Shown here: positions 1 through 5,278 of the stretch, piece after piece
Layout: every line of letters begins with the position of its first letter
How positions within the stretch are numbered: the first letter of the stretch is position 1
DNA from: Beijerinckiaceae bacterium
Lineage (GTDB): Bacteria > Pseudomonadota > Alphaproteobacteria > Rhizobiales > Beijerinckiaceae
NCBI GenBank assembly: GCA_022702195.1
Contig: JAKONB010000288.1
Location: forward strand, 1 to 5,278
Reading direction: 5' to 3'
Length of the DNA: 5,278 nt
The notes under the pieces: model-generated
Databases searched by the model: none
Seen by the model: only the letters and a program-made list of their open reading frames with translations
What the model was told of the DNA's origin: nothing
Position numbers and translations under genes: made by a program

Positions 1-1
1 G

Positions 2-766
2 GTGGGCCGCCCCCTCACCGAGATCGGCCGGTTCGTGAGGCAGCTCGAAGCCGAGAATCTCGGCGCCCGCCCCCTGGTGCTGACCTCGCGGGAGAGCCAC
101 GAGCTCCACGTCCTCGCCCAGGTCTTCAACAGCATGGCGGCCAAGCTGCGCCGCGCCTTCGACGACAACGCCGTGCTGCTGCGCGACCTCAAGGAGGCCA
201 ACGCCACCCTGCAGGCCCGGGTCGAGGAGCGCACACGCGACCTCGTGCGCCTGGCCCACACCGACCAGCTCACCGGCCTCAGCAACCGCCGCGACCTCGA
301 CGAGGGCCTGGATCGGGCGGTGCTGGGACCGGCGCAGCCATCCCGGTTCAGCCTCATCCTGGTGGACATCGACCACTTCAAGGCGATCAACGACCGGTAC
401 GGCCATGCCACCGGCGATTCCGTGCTCGTCGCCTGCGCCGAGATCCTGCGCGGCGGCCTGCGGCCCGACGACACGCTGGGGCGCTGGGGCGGCGAGGAAT
501 TCATGGTCCTGTGCCCGGACACCGACCTCGACACCGCGCAGGCCCTGGCCGAGGCGATGCGCCGGCGGGTGGCCGAGACGGCGATCCCCCTGGTCGGCGT
601 GCGGACCTGCTCGTTCGGCGTCGCCGAACGTCTGGCGGGGGAAAGCGTCGACGGCCTGCTCGTCCGGACCGATCTGGCCCTCTACGCCGCCAAGCATAAC
701 GGCCGCAACCGGGTCGAGGCGGCGGACCCCACCCATGCGCGTGACACGCACCGCGATGCCGCGTGA
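2..766 (+). CDS. Diguanylate cyclase, HAMP-GGDEF, 5'-truncated by window edge
   Basis: The visible product is 254 residues, counting the codon at 2-4 as residue 1; that GTG is most likely an internal valine, because the gene enters from the left edge. Residues 1-52 resemble the end of a HAMP domain (VFNSMAAKL near its close). Residues 53-85 form a heptad-like signalling helix, and a GGDEF domain follows. Its motifs are DQLTGLSNRR (88-97), the metal/GTP-binding VDIDHFKAIND (from 121), the active-site GGEEF (163-167) and the closing LALYAAKHNGRNRV segment (from about 225). An RxxD inhibitory site, R154-D157, lies exactly five residues before GGEEF. The enzyme should therefore make cyclic di-GMP from two GTP and be product-inhibited. 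A HAMP domain implies a missing N-terminal transmembrane sensor, so it probably acts at the inner membrane. No EAL domain follows; the gene ends at TGA 764-766, convergent with the glycosyltransferase operon. Family assignment is secure; the sensed signal is unknown. Confidence 0.95.
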   Translation: MGRPLTEIGRFVRQLEAENLGARPLVLTSRESHELHVLAQVFNSMAAKLRRAFDDNAVLLRDLKEANATLQARVEERTRDLVRLAHTDQLTGLSNRRDLDEGLDRAVLGPAQPSRFSLILVDIDHFKAINDRYGHATGDSVLVACAEILRGGLRPDDTLGRWGGEEFMVLCPDTDLDTAQALAEAMRRRVAETAIPLVGVRTCSFGVAERLAGESVDGLLVRTDLALYAAKHNGRNRVEAADPTHARDTHRDAA

Positions 767-799
767 GGAGATGGGGCATCCGTCTTCCTGATCGGGCAC

Positions 800-828
800 C
801 GTCCCGGATCCGATGTCCGTCCGGGACG
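800..828. terminator. Hairpin between convergent genes, possible bidirectional terminator without U-tract
   Basis: A 9-bp perfect stem, CGTCCCGGA (800-808) with TCCGGGACG (820-828), encloses an 11-nt loop. It sits in the 67-bp gap between the diguanylate cyclase stop and the DUF4214 gene stop, beginning 6 nt past the latter on the minus strand. Neither strand carries a T-run after the stem, so it is not a classic intrinsic terminator. It may act as an RNA 3'-end stabiliser or work with Rho. The position is seen; the function is inferred. Confidence 0.4.
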
Positions 829-833
829 ATGCT

Positions 834-1802
834 CTAGACGCGCTTCAGGTTCACCATCCGCACATCAATCAGATGCCGCTTGCCGCTGGTGTTCAGGAGC
901 CGGAACTCGAAATCGGTGATGTTCTCGGGGATCCGGAAGTCGATCGTCAGGTCGCAGGACCCCGACAGGTTCACCTCGAAGAAATGCGTCACGCCGCCAT
1001 TGTGGCAGGCGTCGAGATAGTAGCGAAAGTCGCTCCCCGCCTCGATCTTCAGGGCGATCGCGTAAGCCCCGGCGGAAAGCTGGATCTTGGGGCCGTACAG
1101 GACCCAGTCGAGCCCGCACTGGACCTGGCCGTTGGATTGGGGGGCGCCGCTGAGGTTGACGCCCGGGCTCAGCAGGTGCCGGCCGCTGCCTTCGTCCTTG
1201 TACACCAGGTACCAATCGACGCCGGTCTCGTTGACGGCGGTGTTGATCGTGCTGCGTTCGAAGAAGGCCTGATCGCTCTTCTTGGCACTCCGAAAATACA
1301 CGAACGCGCTCATGTCCGTGACGGCCCGGCGCAGTTCCGAGAGCTTCCTGCCGTCCACGATGATGGTCTTCATATGCGCCTTCGCCTCCTTGGACATCAG
1401 GAAGTCGTTGATCAATCGGCTCTGCGAATAGCCCTTGTCGAGCTTGGCCTGGTAATGCCGCATTCCGGGCTCGTCGGGCGGCCGGCCCAGGACCACCGGG
1501 TAGGTGACGTCGAGGATCTTGTCGCGGCCGAAGCTCTGCAGGAAGCCCGGGCTCACCAGATTTCGGGTCACCCCGAACGGCGTCATCTCGTCGACATGGA
1601 TCAGGGTGGGCCAGATCCGGTCGAGATCCTTCAGCAGCAGATCGGTGCGCGCGAGCCCGCGCCGCTCGGCATGGAGCCGCGCCCAGTGCGCCCCCACGGG
1701 TCCCAGCACGTCGGCGGCGAGCCATGTCAGGCATTTGGGCAGGGTGGCGATCTCGGAATAGGGCTTCTTCCGGTAATCGCCCGTGTTCAGCATCGGCCGC
1801 AT
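834..1802 (-). CDS. DUF4214-like domain protein with C-terminal beta-rich domain, glycosyltransferase partner
   Basis: The product is 322 residues. I start it at ATG 1802-1800 (MRPMLNTGDY) because AGGGAG lies 7 nt upstream; the reading frame stays open to 1856, but that longer version would overlap the upstream gene by 43 bp and has no better signal. Residues about 85-145 match the DUF4214 pattern: a hydrophobic helix, LGRPPDEPG, then a G-S-x(4)-INDFLMSKEA type ending. This domain recurs in bacterial surface and extracellular-polysaccharide loci. Residues about 195-322 alternate hydrophobic and polar positions, as in a beta-sandwich (WYLVYKDEG, YAIALKIEAG, FRLLNTSGKR), which suggests carbohydrate binding but is only inferred. 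There is no signal peptide, no membrane segment and no recognisable catalytic motif. It is the second gene of an operon with the tandem glycosyltransferase, so a role in glycan assembly or recognition is likely. Its GC is clearly lower than its neighbours'. The exact function is unknown. Confidence 0.8.
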   Translation of the reverse strand: MRPMLNTGDYRKKPYSEIATLPKCLTWLAADVLGPVGAHWARLHAERRGLARTDLLLKDLDRIWPTLIHVDEMTPFGVTRNLVSPGFLQSFGRDKILDVTYPVVLGRPPDEPGMRHYQAKLDKGYSQSRLINDFLMSKEAKAHMKTIIVDGRKLSELRRAVTDMSAFVYFRSAKKSDQAFFERSTINTAVNETGVDWYLVYKDEGSGRHLLSPGVNLSGAPQSNGQVQCGLDWVLYGPKIQLSAGAYAIALKIEAGSDFRYYLDACHNGGVTHFFEVNLSGSCDLTIDFRIPENITDFEFRLLNTSGKRHLIDVRMVNLKRV

Positions 1803-1809
1803 GGCGCTT

Positions 1810-1815
1810 CTCCCT
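1810..1815 (-). promoter_or_regulatory. Shine-Dalgarno of DUF4214 gene, overlapping the upstream stop codon
   Basis: On the minus strand the upstream gene's TAG runs directly into AGGGAG, followed by 7 nt and then ATG at 1802. The stop codon and ribosome site share bases, so a ribosome finishing the glycosyltransferase stops on the next gene's start signal. This supports the 1802 start and suggests translational coupling. Confidence 0.75.
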
Positions 1816-4018
1816 AGGTCCGGATGCGCGACAGGCGCAGGACATGCTTGTCCCATGTGGCGAAGGTCATGTAGTCCGCCTGCCGCGCGCGCGCGGTGTC
1901 GGCCTCGGCCAGGAGGGACAGCACGGTATCGGTCAGGTGGCCGATATCGGTCACGCCCGAGGCGCGGCAGACGTTACGGATGTCGTCGAAGATGCTGGAA
2001 TCCGAGACCAGCACCGGCAGGCCCGCTGACATCGCCACCCGCGCTGCGCCGCTCGCCCCCTCCTTGACGTCCGCGTAGGGAAACACCGCCAGGGAGCAGG
2101 ACCGGGCGATCGCGACGATCTCGGCGATGGGCAGGAAGTCGAAGATCAGGGTCACGTCGTCGTCGAGGCCGAGGATCTGCCGGTAGGTCCAGAGGTCGTG
2201 GCCGTAGACCACGGCGCCGCTGTTCTTGGTGTCGATGGAGGTGACGATCGTCGCCTTGGCCCGGTGCCCGTGCAGCTTCAGGGAATAGACCAGCTTGAGG
2301 ATGACCTCGAACTGCTTGTGCGGGCCGCATAGGCCGAAGGCGAAGATGCGGATCTCGGACGGGTCGGCCGGTGCGGCGGGGAGGCCATCTTGGGCGCCGC
2401 GCTCCACCGCGTGGGGCCACAGGCAGAGGGCCTCGGCCCTCGCCGCCCCTGGGACGACTTTGAGATAGTCGATGCTGTTGTGGACGATGATCCGCGCCGC
2501 CCCCGCGAGGATCGGCATCAGGGGCTTGGGCGCCGTGTCGAGGCCGTCGGTGGAATGCAGTTCGAGGGCGATGCTCCGGCTCACGGGTTCCAGCCCGACC
2601 ACGAGATCGCGCAGGGCCTCCCAAGAGAAGATCCCGGGATGGTGCTGGATGACGATGTCGGATGTCGGCTGGGTCTTGACGTGCTCCAGGATGTCCCGGG
2701 CGAAGGCGGCGTCGCGCCGCCACACCCGGTGGGTGCGGGATTCGTCGAGGCGGCCGATCTCGGCCTCCGGGAGACGCTCCGACACCACGGTGTGGGGGAT
2801 GTCGGCGGCGGCGAGGGCGTCGGTCAGGGATTTCGAGAAGGTCGCGATCCCGCATTTCTGATTGTAGGTGCTGATGATCGTGACCGGCACCCCGTCGCGG
2901 GCGGGGGCTCGGCCGGTGGTGGCCACGTCGCGCGCCATCAGGTCGGCCAGACCGTCCGCGAACAGGCGCGCGGTCCGGGTCCAGCGGAAATCGGCGACCC
3001 GGGCGCGGGCGGCGGCGACCAGGGTCGCGCGCTCCGCCGCGGTGAGGCCGTAGGTGCGCCGCAGCCCGGCCCGGAGATCGGCGAGGCTCGCCTCGAACCA
3101 GGCCGAGCGGCCGCCCGAGATCTGCGAGCCCGAGCGCGCGAGCCGGGTCGGGACCAGGATCGTGGTCTCGTCGGTGCAGAAGGCGGAGTTTCCGCCGCAG
3201 GCGGTGACGCAGACCGGCACGCCGAGATTCATCGCCTCGGCGGCGGGCAGGAGGAAGCCCTCGCCCCGGCTGGGAAAGAAGCACGCATCCGCCCCGGCGA
3301 TCAGCGCGCTGATCTGCGCGTTGGTGAGGTGGCGATCGATGATCTCGATGCGGTCCCGGATCGCTTCGGGCAGCGCCGCCACCGCGGCGTAGATCGTGTT
3401 CTCGGGGATGTACTGGGTCTTGATCACCAGCCGCACGGTGTCGGTGTGGGCGAATTCCTCCGCGAAGGCGCGGATGCCCTGATCCATGCCCTTGCGCGCC
3501 AGGCCCGAGGAGATGTGCAGGAAGGTGAAGGGCTTGCGGGCCAGCCCGGGCTTGGGCGCCGGGGCCGCGTCCGGCATCGGGATATGGTCGATGCCGTTGT
3601 GGATGCAGGCGAGGTGCCCGGTATAGCCGGAGGCGCGCAGGGCCTGGCTGGTGAAGTCCGAGGCGGTGAAGATCGCGTCGAAGGCGTCGAGCTTGGCCAC
3701 CACCCCGATGGGGAAGGTGGTCTCCTCCCAGGCGTAGCAATGGCAGACCATCAGCGGTGCCCGCTTCGGCCTGTCGAAGACCGGCCAGTCGTTCTTGCTG
3801 TGGACGTCGAAGCTGTGGTCCGCGATCTCCCCATAGGGGATGTAGCGGCCGGCGAAGGCCGGCTCGGCGCGGAAGAACGGGTCGGTGAGCACGTCCGGCC
3901 CGTCGCGCTGGGTCAGGGACACGTCGAGGCCGAGCCGGATCAGCTCCCGCGCCATCTCGCGGTTGACGACGGCCAGGCTGTAGGAGCCGGCGATCGGCCC
4001 GTCGATCAGTATCTTCAT
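1814..4018 (-). CDS. Tandem two-module glycosyltransferase (GT-B fold, GT4-like)
   Basis: The product is 734 residues from ATG 4018-4016, preceded by GAAGGG four bases upstream. Module 1 (about 1-365) has a GT-B layout: an N-terminal MKILIDGP strand and glycine turn, HNGIDHIP, the GT4-like FTFLHISSGLARKG, and the E-x7-E nucleotide-sugar motif RGEGFLLPAAEAM with E253 and E261. Module 2 (about 377-734) restarts with VTIISTYNQKCGIATFSKSL, a signature common in alphaproteobacterial glycosyltransferases, and continues with IRIFAFGLCGPHKQF. Its donor-site motif is KEGASGAARVAM: E653 is kept, but the second glutamate position is V661. There is no signal peptide or membrane segment, so it is probably cytosolic or peripheral at the inner membrane. 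It should transfer sugars from activated donors onto a glycan or protein; donor and acceptor cannot be read from sequence. It is the first gene of an operon with the DUF4214 protein 11 bp downstream. Module 2 coding sequence is lower in GC than module 1. Confidence 0.9.
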   Translation of the reverse strand: MKILIDGPIAGSYSLAVVNREMARELIRLGLDVSLTQRDGPDVLTDPFFRAEPAFAGRYIPYGEIADHSFDVHSKNDWPVFDRPKRAPLMVCHCYAWEETTFPIGVVAKLDAFDAIFTASDFTSQALRASGYTGHLACIHNGIDHIPMPDAAPAPKPGLARKPFTFLHISSGLARKGMDQGIRAFAEEFAHTDTVRLVIKTQYIPENTIYAAVAALPEAIRDRIEIIDRHLTNAQISALIAGADACFFPSRGEGFLLPAAEAMNLGVPVCVTACGGNSAFCTDETTILVPTRLARSGSQISGGRSAWFEASLADLRAGLRRTYGLTAAERATLVAAARARVADFRWTRTARLFADGLADLMARDVATTGRAPARDGVPVTIISTYNQKCGIATFSKSLTDALAAADIPHTVVSERLPEAEIGRLDESRTHRVWRRDAAFARDILEHVKTQPTSDIVIQHHPGIFSWEALRDLVVGLEPVSRSIALELHSTDGLDTAPKPLMPILAGAARIIVHNSIDYLKVVPGAARAEALCLWPHAVERGAQDGLPAAPADPSEIRIFAFGLCGPHKQFEVILKLVYSLKLHGHRAKATIVTSIDTKNSGAVVYGHDLWTYRQILGLDDDVTLIFDFLPIAEIVAIARSCSLAVFPYADVKEGASGAARVAMSAGLPVLVSDSSIFDDIRNVCRASGVTDIGHLTDTVLSLLAEADTARARQADYMTFATWDKHVLRLSRIRT

Positions 4019-4139
4019 CGCACCCTTCGCGGCGGAGGCCGGCCGGCATCGTGCCGATCGCTCCTTCGGGACAGGGCCATACGGTCTTGGCCGAAGCGTG
4101 GCTATCCCGTGCGCGCCGCATCATGGGGTTTCCTGCGCG
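4019..4139. other. Divergent intergenic region, glycosyltransferase leader side
   Basis: This is the leader side of the 186-bp gap between the minus-strand operon and the DUF2892 gene. It should hold the operon's promoter, but I find no convincing -35/-10 pair on the minus strand. A small inverted repeat, CGGCA (4044-4048) and TGCCG (4052-4056) with a 3-nt loop, lies 26 bp before the glycosyltransferase start and would be in its leader RNA. No small gene is supported here. Confidence 0.5.
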
Positions 4140-4164
4140 GGAACGCCCCCGGTCGCGCCGCGTT
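4140..4164 (+). promoter_or_regulatory. EcfG-type general stress response promoter of the DUF2892 gene
   Basis: GGAAC (4140-4144) and CGTT (4161-4164) are separated by exactly 16 nt. That matches the known alphaproteobacterial EcfG/PhyR-controlled consensus of GGAAC, 16-17 nt, CGTT. The -10 element lies 40 nt before the ATG at 4205, which would put the transcript start near 4170-4172 and leave a leader of roughly 33 nt containing the ribosome site. Motif, spacing and position all agree; use by EcfG is inferred. Confidence 0.72.
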
Positions 4165-4190
4165 CGCCCCGCGACGCGATACGGCGCGAC

Positions 4191-4196
4191 AGGAGA
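4191..4196 (+). promoter_or_regulatory. Shine-Dalgarno of DUF2892 gene
   Basis: AGGAGA followed by 8 nt and then ATG at 4205. It fixes the start of the small membrane protein and argues against the much longer open frame that enters this gene in phase from antisense sequence upstream. Confidence 0.85.
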
Positions 4197-4204
4197 ACGG
4201 TTTC

Positions 4205-4426
4205 ATGGCCCAAGCGATGATCAGCGACATCTTCAACGGCACCCCGAACCTCACCACCACCGAGCGGGCGGTGTCGGTGGTGCTCGGCCTCGGCATCGCG
4301 GCGGCGGCGGCCCAGCCCCGGCCGAACAAGTGGCTCAGCCTCGCCGCCCTGGTCGTGGGCACCGGCCTCGCCATCCGGGGCGCCACCGGGCATTGCGCCG
4401 TCAAGGCGGTCACCCACCAGGCCTGA
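4205..4426 (+). CDS. DUF2892 / YgaP-like small inner-membrane protein
   Basis: The product is 73 residues. After a short polar N-terminus, the family-like NLTTTERAVSVVLGLG leads into a first membrane helix (about 20-36). PRPNKW forms the turn, and a second helix (about 42-58) ends in RGATGHCAVKAV. The ERxxxxxLGLxL entry and the RGATGHC exit with a conserved cysteine (C64) are typical of the two-helix YgaP-type membrane module; here it stands alone, without the rhodanese domain of E. coli YgaP. The biochemical role of stand-alone members is not established. A strong ribosome site and an EcfG-type promoter lie upstream, so stress-induced expression is likely. It converges on the GlsB-like gene, with a palindromic terminator between them. 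Family call is good; function is unknown. Confidence 0.85.
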   Translation: MAQAMISDIFNGTPNLTTTERAVSVVLGLGIAAAAAQPRPNKWLSLAALVVGTGLAIRGATGHCAVKAVTHQA

Positions 4427-4429
4427 ACG

Positions 4430-4457
4430 AAAAAGGGGCGCCCCGCGGGGCGCCCCT
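4430..4457 (-). terminator. Intrinsic terminator between convergent small genes, stronger on minus strand
   Basis: A perfect 24-nt palindrome (4434-4457) made almost wholly of G and C lies 8 nt after the DUF2892 stop and 27 nt past the GlsB-like stop. A run of five A (4430-4434) adjoins it on the plus strand, so minus-strand RNA would have the hairpin followed by five U, the classic intrinsic form. Plus-strand RNA has only CUCUCGUC after the stem, so termination there would be weaker. As a perfect palindrome it has no dedicated loop; the centre bases must form one. Confidence 0.8.
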
Positions 4458-4483
4458 CTCGTCTCCGACGCGGCCGGAGGATG

Positions 4484-4750
4484 TCAGAGCGTGGTGGTGG
4501 AGCGGCGGCCGGCCACGAAGCCGTAGATCGCCAGCACCACGATGGCGCCGACCACCGCGCCGATGAAGCCCGCGCCCTGGTTGGGGCCGTACCAGCCGAG
4601 CGCCTGGCCGAGGAAGGTGGCGACGAAGGCGCCGACGATGCCGAGAATCGTGGTCAGGATGAAGCCGGCGGGCTCGTTGTTGCCCGGCATGATGAACTTG
4701 GCGACGACACCGGCCACGAAGCCGATGATGATGGTCCAGATGATACCCAT
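4484..4750 (-). CDS. GlsB/YeaQ/YmgE family stress-associated membrane protein
   Basis: The product is 88 residues from ATG 4750-4748, with a GAGGA ribosome site about 8 nt upstream. Three glycine-rich membrane helices are visible: residues 1-20 (MGIIWTIIIGFVAGVVAKFI), about 28-50 (GFILTTILGIVGAFVATFLG) and about 60-80 (GFIGAVVGAIVVLAIYGFVA). The MPGNNEPAG loop and the closing GAVVGAIVVLAIYG are characteristic of this family, often named transglycosylase-associated protein. Members are small inner-membrane proteins linked to stress responses, with no proven enzymatic activity. Length is normal for the family. The gene converges with the DUF2892 gene and is divergent from the RidA-family gene. 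A one-mismatch EcfG-like promoter lies about 67 bp upstream. Family assignment is firm; mechanism is unknown. Confidence 0.93.
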   Translation of the reverse strand: MGIIWTIIIGFVAGVVAKFIMPGNNEPAGFILTTILGIVGAFVATFLGQALGWYGPNQGAGFIGAVVGAIVVLAIYGFVAGRRSTTTL

Positions 4751-4984
4751 GGGTTGATCCTCGCACAGCGGAACATCGGGGCGGGACCGACCCGACTTGA
4801 CCGTTTGTGCTCATGCAACGCCGCATCCGGGGATGGGTTGCGCGGGACCCGGCGACTTTGTCGCAATGCGGCGGCCCGGCCACGGCCGGGACCCCTGCCC
4901 CCTTTACGGTCGGCCCCCGGCCACGGCACAACCGGGCGCGGCGCGTCCGCCGCCCAGGCATCACCGGAAGGCAACACCCCACCC
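4751..4984. other. Divergent intergenic region between GlsB-family and RidA-family genes
   Basis: This 234-bp gap contains the EcfG-like candidate for the minus-strand gene. On the plus strand I see no clear promoter for the RidA-family gene. A 12-nt direct repeat, CCCGGCCACGGC, occurs at 4875-4886 and 4916-4927. The first copy is also part of a 7-bp inverted repeat (4875-4881 with 4884-4890). No small coding gene is supported. Confidence 0.5.
4817..4841 (-). promoter_or_regulatory. Candidate EcfG-like promoter of the GlsB-family gene (one mismatch)
   Basis: Read on the minus strand, GCAAC (4841-4837), 16 nt, then CGTT (4820-4817). Spacing and -10 element equal those of the exact motif at 4140-4164; the -35 element differs from GGAAC at one base. 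The -10 lies 66 nt before the ATG at 4750, giving a leader of roughly 60 nt. No sigma-70-like alternative stands out in this gap. The mismatch in a key -35 base keeps this tentative. Confidence 0.4.
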
Positions 4985-5278
4985 ATGACGATCCAGCGTT
5001 TCGAATCCGGCCGGCGCATGAGCCAGGCCGTCACCTACGGCGACATGGTCTACCTCGCGGGTCAGGTCGCGGCGAACCCGGTGGGCACCGGCGTCACCGC
5101 GCAGACCCAGGAGATCCTCGACGAGATCGACCGCCTGCTCGCCGCCGCCGGCAGCGACAAGAGCCGCATCCTCACCACCACCATCTATCTGGCCGACATC
5201 GCCACCTTCGCGGAGATGAACGCGGCGTGGGACGCCTGGGTGGCGAAGGACAACCCGCCCGCCCGCGCCACGGTGGAG
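4985..5278 (+). CDS. RidA family (YjgF/YER057c/UK114) protein, 3'-truncated by window edge
   Basis: The frame is open from ATG 4985 to the right edge, 98 residues with no stop. Members are usually about 115-130 residues, so only a short C-terminus is missing. Recognisable segments are GDMVYLAGQVAANP (from 19), TAQTQEILDEIDRLLAAAGSDKS (from 38), RILTTTIYLADIATFAEMNAAWDAW (from 61) and PPARATVE (91-98). R94 in the PARATVE motif matches the catalytic arginine (R105) of E. coli RidA, which hydrolyses reactive enamine/imine intermediates to ketoacids and ammonia, so imine deaminase activity is plausible. Some subfamilies lack that activity, and the missing end limits subfamily assignment. The ribosome site is weak: GGAAGG lies 13 nt upstream, rather far. 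A later ATG at 5018 (MSQAV) is possible, but MTIQRFESGRRMSQAV is a normal family N-terminus. The protein is cytosolic; no operon partner is visible. Confidence 0.92.
   Translation, partial: MTIQRFESGRRMSQAVTYGDMVYLAGQVAANPVGTGVTAQTQEILDEIDRLLAAAGSDKSRILTTTIYLADIATFAEMNAAWDAWVAKDNPPARATVE

Noticed and set aside
755..780. GATGCC...GGCATC inverted repeat spanning the diguanylate cyclase stop codon
   Set aside because: It has only 6 bp of stem with a 14-nt loop and no T-run; the 800-828 hairpin is the better candidate.
813..1817. 334-codon open frame antisense to the DUF4214 gene
   Set aside because: It has no recognisable domain, and the opposite strand has a family match, a ribosome site and operon spacing.
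1803..1856. 18-residue N-terminal extension of the DUF4214 protein
   Set aside because: It would overlap the upstream gene by 43 bp, and the better-placed ribosome site is 7 nt before ATG 1802.
1974..4124. 716-codon minus-strand frame overlapping the glycosyltransferase in another phase
   Set aside because: Its translation is Arg/Pro/Gly-rich with no motif; the other phase shows two clear glycosyltransferase modules.
2390..4426. 678-codon open frame on the plus strand running into the DUF2892 gene in phase
   Set aside because: Most of it is antisense to the glycosyltransferase and reads as low-complexity Gly/Arg/Asp-rich sequence typical of high-GC shadow frames. Only the last 73 codons, with their own ribosome site at 4191, match a family.
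4770..4805. GGAAC (4770-4774) and CGTT (4802-4805) on the plus strand as a stress promoter for the RidA-family gene
   Set aside because: The spacing is 27 nt, far beyond the 16-17 nt needed.
4797..4825. TTGACC as a sigma-70 -35 element upstream of the RidA-family gene
   Set aside because: No A/T-rich -10 element lies 16-19 nt downstream; the sequence there is GC-rich.
4410..4982. 190-codon minus-strand frame over the GlsB-family gene
   Set aside because: It is an out-of-phase shadow with His/Arg/Gly-rich translation; the 88-codon frame is an unmistakable GlsB-family membrane protein.

Overview
The window looks like chromosomal DNA from a high-GC alphaproteobacterium. The family Methylobacteriaceae (Methylobacterium/Methylorubrum) is my best guess. 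It rests on the GC-rich codon use, on a DUF4214-type protein paired with a rhizobial-style tandem glycosyltransferase, and on an EcfG-type general-stress promoter motif. No marker gene fixes the taxon, so this is inference.

Layout: (1) 2-766 (+) is the 3' part of a membrane-type diguanylate cyclase gene (HAMP remnant, coiled coil, GGDEF with an intact I-site), cut by the left edge. (2) 4018-834 (-) is a two-gene operon facing it. The first gene encodes a 734-aa protein with two GT-B glycosyltransferase modules. Eleven bases later comes a 322-aa protein with a DUF4214-like segment and a C-terminal beta-rich domain. Together they look like part of a surface-polysaccharide or glycosylation locus. 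(3) 4205-4426 (+) encodes a 73-aa DUF2892/YgaP-like membrane protein. Upstream is an exact match to the alphaproteobacterial general-stress sigma (EcfG) consensus. (4) 4750-4484 (-) encodes an 88-aa GlsB/YeaQ/YmgE membrane protein, convergent with the previous gene. The two share a perfect GC-rich palindrome between them as terminator. (5) 4985-5278 (+) is the start of a RidA-family gene, cut by the right edge.

How the genes fit together: the glycosyltransferase operon is one functional unit. The two small membrane-protein genes form a convergent pair, and each has an EcfG-like promoter candidate (one exact, one with a single mismatch), so they may be co-induced by general stress. The diguanylate cyclase and the surface-glycan operon are neighbours on opposite strands; a c-di-GMP link is possible but nothing in the sequence shows it. 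I saw no mobile elements, tRNA or rRNA genes, or CRISPR arrays. The most useful observations are the stress-promoter motifs, the altered second glycosyltransferase active-site motif, and the low-GC DUF4214 gene.
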